Shown here in pieces: positions 59,935-64,000 of a stretch of DNA of 64,000 nt (positions are counted from its first letter, which is position 1; each line of letters starts with the position of its first letter). The stretch is from assembly GCA_001028025.1 (NCBI GenBank), contig LDAQ01000100.1:35511-99510 (forward strand), written 5' to 3'. The position numbers and the translations under genes are program-made. The notes beneath the pieces are model-generated. The model was not told where the DNA came from, did no database searches, and saw only the letters and a list, made by a program, of their open reading frames with translations. Source of the stretch: Faecalicatena fissicatena. GTDB taxonomy: Bacteria; Bacillota; Clostridia; Lachnospirales; Lachnospiraceae.

Positions 59935-61724
59935 AAGCAAAAAAAAGAGGCAGTATTTCGATTTTGCTTGAATATGCAGGAAACTATCGTTATTTAACGA
60001 TTTTTGGATGCACTTTATCAGGCATTGCGGCGGTTCTCGGTATCATGCCATACATTTGTGTATGGCTTGTTGCAAGAGACATTCTGGCAGTATATCCAGC
60101 CCTTGCAGATGTTCAGGAATTAACAAAATGGGGCTGGTATGCAGTTTGGTTCTCTGTTGCGAACCTTGCAGTTTATTTTATAGCATTGATGATGACACAT
60201 ATTTCAGCATTTCGTGTGGCAAAAAACATGCGGCAGAAAGGTATGGAGCATATTATTTCGCTGCCGCTGGGATTTTTTACTGCAAATCAATCCGGAAGGC
60301 TGAGAAAGCTGGTAGACGATAACGCGACACTTACAGAGGACTTGATGGCACATAAAATGGCAGATACCGTGGGCGCAGTGGTGACTCCTCTTGCAGCTGT
60401 CGTTTTCTTATTTGTTTTTGACTGGCGAATGGGACTATTGACACTTCTTACCATGATTCTCGCTTTGGCCTCCATGGGGATGATGATGAGTGGAAAAAAT
60501 GCGAATTTCTTCCACCGTTATCAACAGGAAATTGAGAAGATGAGTGGTGAGGCAGTAGAATATGTCAGAGGAATCCCGGTTGTGAAAGTATTTCAGCAAA
60601 CGGTATATTCTTTCAAAGCGTTTTATGCTGCAATTCTCTCATACAGTGATCTTGCAAGTAAGTATGCCATGAGCTGTCGAACGGGAAACACTTTCTTTTT
60701 AAGTGCGGTAAACGGAGCGTTTGTGCTATTGATTCCGGCCGCATTATATCTTGCGTCCATCAGCGATGGGTGGAGTGTAATTCCAAACTTCATATTCTAT
60801 GCGCTATTTGCGCCTGCCTGCGGCAACATGATTAATCGTATTATGTATGCTTCGCAGTCACTTATGGAGGCAAACGAAGCGGTCTATAAAATGGATGAAA
60901 TATTGAAGAATCAACCGCTTGTGAAAGCAAAGAATCAAAAGCAACCGGGAGATGCTACCCTGGTATTTGATCATATCAGCTTTACCTATCCGGGTAGCAC
61001 CAGGGCGGCTCTTGACGATGTGAGTTTTCAGGTGAAACCTGGACAGACAGTTGCTTTAGTAGGACCATCAGGTGGAGGAAAGACAACGGCAGCAAGTTTG
61101 ATACCGAGATTTTGGGATGTGCAGGATGGGGCTGTAACCATCGGTGGTGTGAATGTGAAAGAAATTGATAGTGCACTTTTAATGGATAAGATTGCCTTTG
61201 TGTTTCAGGATACACGCTTATTCAAACAGAGTCTGTTTGAAAATATACGTGCGGCAAAGCCAAGTGCTTCGCGCGAGGAAGTACGACACGCCGCCCATGC
61301 TGCCCAGTGTGACGATATTTTGCAGAAGCTGCCTGACGGTTTAGATACCGTTGTAGGTGCAAAAGGTGTTTACCTATCGGGTGGAGAAGTGCAGCGAATT
61401 GCATTAGCACGTGCGATTCTAAAAGATGCACCGATTATTGTACTTGATGAAGCAACAGCCTTTGCAGACCCGGAAAATGAGGCACAGATTCAGAAGGCAT
61501 TCGAATCTCTTGTGCGTGGTAAAACAGTACTTATGATTGCTCACCGATTGTCAACCATCCAAAATGCAGACAACATTATTGTGCTTGATGACGGAAAAAT
61601 TAAGGAGAAAGGTACCCACGAAACGCTGCTTGCAAAAAAAGGCTTGTATCATAAAATGTGGCAGGATTATCAAAAATCCGCGGTATGGAAAGTTGGAAAG
61701 GAGGCGGGAACAAATGATATCTAA
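59931..61724 (+). CDS. ABC transporter with fused membrane and ATPase domains, YbtP/IrtA-like (subunit 1)
   Basis: A 597-residue protein: six transmembrane helices in residues about 20-310, then an ATPase domain with Walker A GPSGGGKTT, signature YLSGGEVQRIALARA and Walker B IIVLDEATAFAD. The helix segment LPLGFFTANQSGRLRKLVDD followed by a TEDLMAHKMADTVGA run resembles siderophore importers of exporter fold (YbtP/IrtA). The start is TTG 59931, overlapping the previous stop. It forms a heterodimer with the next protein. Export is a possible alternative. Confidence 0.82.
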   Translation: MKAKKRGSISILLEYAGNYRYLTIFGCTLSGIAAVLGIMPYICVWLVARDILAVYPALADVQELTKWGWYAVWFSVANLAVYFIALMMTHISAFRVAKNMRQKGMEHIISLPLGFFTANQSGRLRKLVDDNATLTEDLMAHKMADTVGAVVTPLAAVVFLFVFDWRMGLLTLLTMILALASMGMMMSGKNANFFHRYQQEIEKMSGEAVEYVRGIPVVKVFQQTVYSFKAFYAAILSYSDLASKYAMSCRTGNTFFLSAVNGAFVLLIPAALYLASISDGWSVIPNFIFYALFAPACGNMINRIMYASQSLMEANEAVYKMDEILKNQPLVKAKNQKQPGDATLVFDHISFTYPGSTRAALDDVSFQVKPGQTVALVGPSGGGKTTAASLIPRFWDVQDGAVTIGGVNVKEIDSALLMDKIAFVFQDTRLFKQSLFENIRAAKPSASREEVRHAAHAAQCDDILQKLPDGLDTVVGAKGVYLSGGEVQRIALARAILKDAPIIVLDEATAFADPENEAQIQKAFESLVRGKTVLMIAHRLSTIQNADNIIVLDDGKIKEKGTHETLLAKKGLYHKMWQDYQKSAVWKVGKEAGTNDI

Positions 61725-63459
61725 AATTCAACATGTATTTGCTTTGAGCCGTCAGGGCGCAAAGGATTTTGTCAAAGCAGTGGTGCTCACGGTAATTTGC
61801 AACATCAGCCTGATGATTCCCGTCGGTGTTACCATGGCAGTCATTCAGTATATGCTTACAGCAATTCCGGCAGGAGAAAACACAGCGGGAAAAATCCTAT
61901 ATTACACGGGCATTGCCGTACTGGTTTTAGCAGTTTTGTTTATCTTGCATTATCTACAGTACGGAGCGCTTTACCTGTCTGTTTATACGGAAAGCGCAAA
62001 CCGCAGAATCGGCTTTGCGGAAACGCTGAGAAAACTTCCACTGTCTTTCTTCGGTAAGCGAGATTTGAGTGATTTAACAGCAACCATGATTGCAGATTGC
62101 TCTAGTCTTGACCAAATGTTTTCACACTATATTCCAGTTTTGTTTGCAGCGATCATCTCTACTACAATCGTGGGAATCAGTATGTTCTTCTTTAATCCAA
62201 TAATGGCACTGGCAGTTTTGTGGGTAGTGCCGGCGGCAATTCTATTAACAGCAGGATCGAAAAAGATGCAGGATACTTATGGGTTAAGAAACATCGCGGC
62301 CGGCAGAGCCGTAACAGACTGTATTCAGGAGGGTCTTGAAACGAACAGAGATTTAAAGGCATGCAACAGACAGAATATTTATATGCAGGAGCTTGTGAAA
62401 AAGACAAACGAAGCAGAAAAGGCACACATAAAAGCAGAGCTGGCAACAGGAAGCTTTGTAAGCTCTGCACAAGCAGTTCTTCATATCGGAATGGCTACTA
62501 CGGTTCTAACCGGCGCGGGGCTTTACACAAAGGGTGAACTACCGCTTTTATATATGATTGGATTTCTCTTTGCAGCGGCCAGAATTTATGATCCACTCAG
62601 TATCGTACTGATGAATATGGCAGCAACATTTAATGCAAAGCTGCAGATTAACCGCATGCGCGCCATTATGGAAGAACCAATACAGACCGGCACGGAAAGC
62701 TTTACGCCGAATGGATTTGACATCAGCTTTGAAAATGTGGATTTTTCTTACCGTGAAGGCGAAGGCGTGCTGTCGAATGTGACATTCACAGCAAAGCAGG
62801 GACAGGTTACGGCACTTGTTGGACCATCCGGAGGTGGAAAATCCACTTCTGCAAAGCTTGCAGCAAGATTTTGGGATATTAACAAAGGTAAAATTACTTT
62901 GGGCGGCGTAGATATTTCCACCATTGACCCTGAAACATTATTAAAGTATTATGCTATTGTTTTTCAGGATGTGGTGCTGTTTCGCGATACAATTATGGAA
63001 AATATCAGACTCGGACGCAGAGGAGCGTCGGACGAGGAGGTATTAGCAGCAGCAAAAGCAGCGCAATGCGAGGAATTTATCTCCAAGCTTCCTGACGGAT
63101 TTCAGACAAAAATCGGTGAAAATGGCTCGACACTTTCAGGCGGAGAGCGTCAGAGGATTTCAATAGCAAGAGCACTATTGAAAAATGCCCCTGTGGTTCT
63201 TCTCGATGAAGCAACAGCAAGCCTTGATGTAGAAAATGAAAGTCAGGTACAGGACGCACTGTCAAAGCTTGTACAGAACAAAACTGTTTTGGTTATTGCA
63301 CATCGTATGCGCACCGTTGCAGGGGCAGATAAGGTTGTAGTGCTCGAAAATGGAAGCGTAGCACAGATGGGGAAGCCAAGTGACTTGATGCAGCAAAGCG
63401 GAATATACCGTAATATGGTGGAACTACAGAACGAAAGCATGGAATGGAAACTGGTTTGA
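61714..63459 (+). CDS. ABC transporter with fused membrane and ATPase domains, YbtQ/IrtB-like (subunit 2)
   Basis: A 581-residue partner. Six helices lie in the first 300 residues, with LRKLPLSFFGKRDLSDLTAT and MIADCSSLDQMFSHYIPVLF in the family pattern. The ATPase has Walker A GPSGGGKST, signature LSGGERQRISIARAL and Walker B VVLLDEATASLD. ATG 61714 has AAAGGAGGCG upstream and overlaps the first subunit by 11 bases. The pair resembles the YbtPQ-type siderophore importers by sequence feel and by the ECF context. A strong terminator follows the operon. Confidence 0.82.
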   Translation: MISKIQHVFALSRQGAKDFVKAVVLTVICNISLMIPVGVTMAVIQYMLTAIPAGENTAGKILYYTGIAVLVLAVLFILHYLQYGALYLSVYTESANRRIGFAETLRKLPLSFFGKRDLSDLTATMIADCSSLDQMFSHYIPVLFAAIISTTIVGISMFFFNPIMALAVLWVVPAAILLTAGSKKMQDTYGLRNIAAGRAVTDCIQEGLETNRDLKACNRQNIYMQELVKKTNEAEKAHIKAELATGSFVSSAQAVLHIGMATTVLTGAGLYTKGELPLLYMIGFLFAAARIYDPLSIVLMNMAATFNAKLQINRMRAIMEEPIQTGTESFTPNGFDISFENVDFSYREGEGVLSNVTFTAKQGQVTALVGPSGGGKSTSAKLAARFWDINKGKITLGGVDISTIDPETLLKYYAIVFQDVVLFRDTIMENIRLGRRGASDEEVLAAAKAAQCEEFISKLPDGFQTKIGENGSTLSGGERQRISIARALLKNAPVVLLDEATASLDVENESQVQDALSKLVQNKTVLVIAHRMRTVAGADKVVVLENGSVAQMGKPSDLMQQSGIYRNMVELQNESMEWKLV

Positions 63460-63488
63460 TTTAAGTAAAATCCGTGTCCTTTTACATG

Positions 63489-63535
63489 AAAAACCAGTAG
63501 GCAAGGAAATTAAACATCCTTGCCTACTGGTTTTT
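63489..63535 (+). terminator. Terminator at the end of the ECF/ABC island
   Basis: A perfect 19-bp stem: 63489-63507 with 63517-63535 (AAAAACCAGTAGGCAAGGA and its complement), a 9-base loop and a T-rich tail. It can work in both directions. Confidence 0.85.
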
Positions 63536-63620
63536 CTTTTTTGATTACTATTACTGAATGCAAATTGTTAAAATACGTGATAATGGGATGTTTTTAAGGG
63601 GAGATCGCTTATCGTTCAGT

Positions 63621-63881
63621 TCATGCAATTTTCCTGGCGCGGCAGATCAGCCCGTAATCTTCCAGATACCTTTCCATACGTACCAGTTCCCGTTCTTCAC
63701 ATCCCTGAACTGTAAGCACAAAAGTTCCGCTGCTGCAGCAATCAAAAAGCAAAAGAATATCTTCCGTCTTCACGACGGTACCGCCTGCCATTACAATTCC
63801 TGTAAACGAATAATTCCCCAGCATATACAAATAGTCTTTTAAGTTCTGTACAGTATCTAAATGTATCACATATGTTTTCAC
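63621..63881 (-). CDS. Small HPr-like protein
   Basis: An 86-residue protein reading KTYVIHLDTVQNLKDYLYML and later VVKTEDILLLFDCCSSGTFV then LTVQGCEERELVRMERYLED. The second half has the spacing of HPr (a helix, a strand, a G-C/D-E turn, and a final helix). The phosphorylated His15 of true HPr is not found at the expected place, so it may be a non-catalytic HPr-fold protein. The GTG start at 63881 has AGGAGG eight bases upstream. Its promoter probably lies in the last 110 bases of the window, where I see no other gene. Confidence 0.55.
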   Translation of the reverse strand: MKTYVIHLDTVQNLKDYLYMLGNYSFTGIVMAGGTVVKTEDILLLFDCCSSGTFVLTVQGCEERELVRMERYLEDYGLICRARKIA

Positions 63882-64000
63882 AGCCGCCACCTCCTGGATT
63901 TCATTGCTTATATAGATATTATATGGTAAAATGAGTCATCTAAACAGGGGGAAAACACACATAAATGTGTGATTTTCTCATGTGTGTGCCAGGCATGGCA

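Overview
The window looks like chromosome from a strictly anaerobic gut Firmicute of the Lachnospiraceae type (Clostridia). The support is a glycyl-radical hydroxyproline dehydratase with its activase, an oxygen-sensitive class III ribonucleotide reductase, a T-box in front of tyrS, LicT-type antiterminator sites, CUT1 sugar ABC systems without their own ATPase plus a lone MsmX/UgpC-type ATPase, and strong AGGAGG ribosome binding sites.

Layout. 1-5.6 kb: hydroxyproline use (end of hypE, hypD, an AllA-like protein, a GntR/FCD regulator, acylphosphatase, proC). The GntR gene and proC carry the same pair of TTGTATACAA operators. 5.7-7.0 kb: TetR regulator and nrdG. 7.2-15.1 kb: a Crp-like regulator, nucleoside phosphorylase, CUT1 ABC importer, two-domain ADP-ribosylglycohydrolase-family protein and deoB, which together look like a pathway for a ribosylated compound. 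15.2-18.7 kb: nrdD with a fused redoxin domain, then a thioredoxin reductase. 18.66-19.40 kb: no gene, but two very large, architecturally matching inverted repeats, each with two hairpin heads. 19.4-23.4 kb, minus strand: small membrane protein, PucR/CdaR regulator, msmX ATPase, MerR-like protein and an unknown protein. 23.6-30.9 kb: two EamA transporters, a C39-like protein, cyclophilin, GntR regulator, ecfA1-ecfA2-ecfT and truA.

30.9-44.4 kb is an amino-sugar region: RpiR regulator, ABC importer, SGNH esterase, nanE, nanK-like kinase, nagB, nagA, a transglutaminase-like protein lacking the expected cysteine, then a LicT antiterminator, PTS IIA and a GlcNAc-type PTS IIBC. A LicT-type RNA antiterminator precedes both nagB and licT, so one regulator probably controls both. 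No neuraminate lyase (nanA) is present. 44.6-50.5 kb: an activase plus HgdB-like double-cubane-type protein pair, T-box-tyrS, a flavin reductase and a cytosolic GH13 amylase. 50.9-51.7 kb: rplM-rpsI. The usual clostridial truA-rplM adjacency is split here by about 20 kb.

51.9-63.5 kb looks like an inserted, more AT-rich accessory island: TetR, an ATC-hydrolase-family enzyme, a complete ECF module (S, T, fused double ATPase), an AraC regulator, a second ECF module whose double ATPase is frameshifted in a T7 tract, and two ABC proteins of exporter fold resembling siderophore importers of the YbtP/YbtQ type. Both modules are preceded by the same GGTTAG-N6-CTAACC site. I read it as a metallophore or related small-molecule uptake system. 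The island ends at a strong terminator; a small HPr-like gene follows on the minus strand.

Two families of short dispersed repeats are also present: a 65-bp element with two hairpins (five copies) and a GGGGTCAGACCCC palindrome (four copies). All calls come from reading the sequence; no database search was possible.
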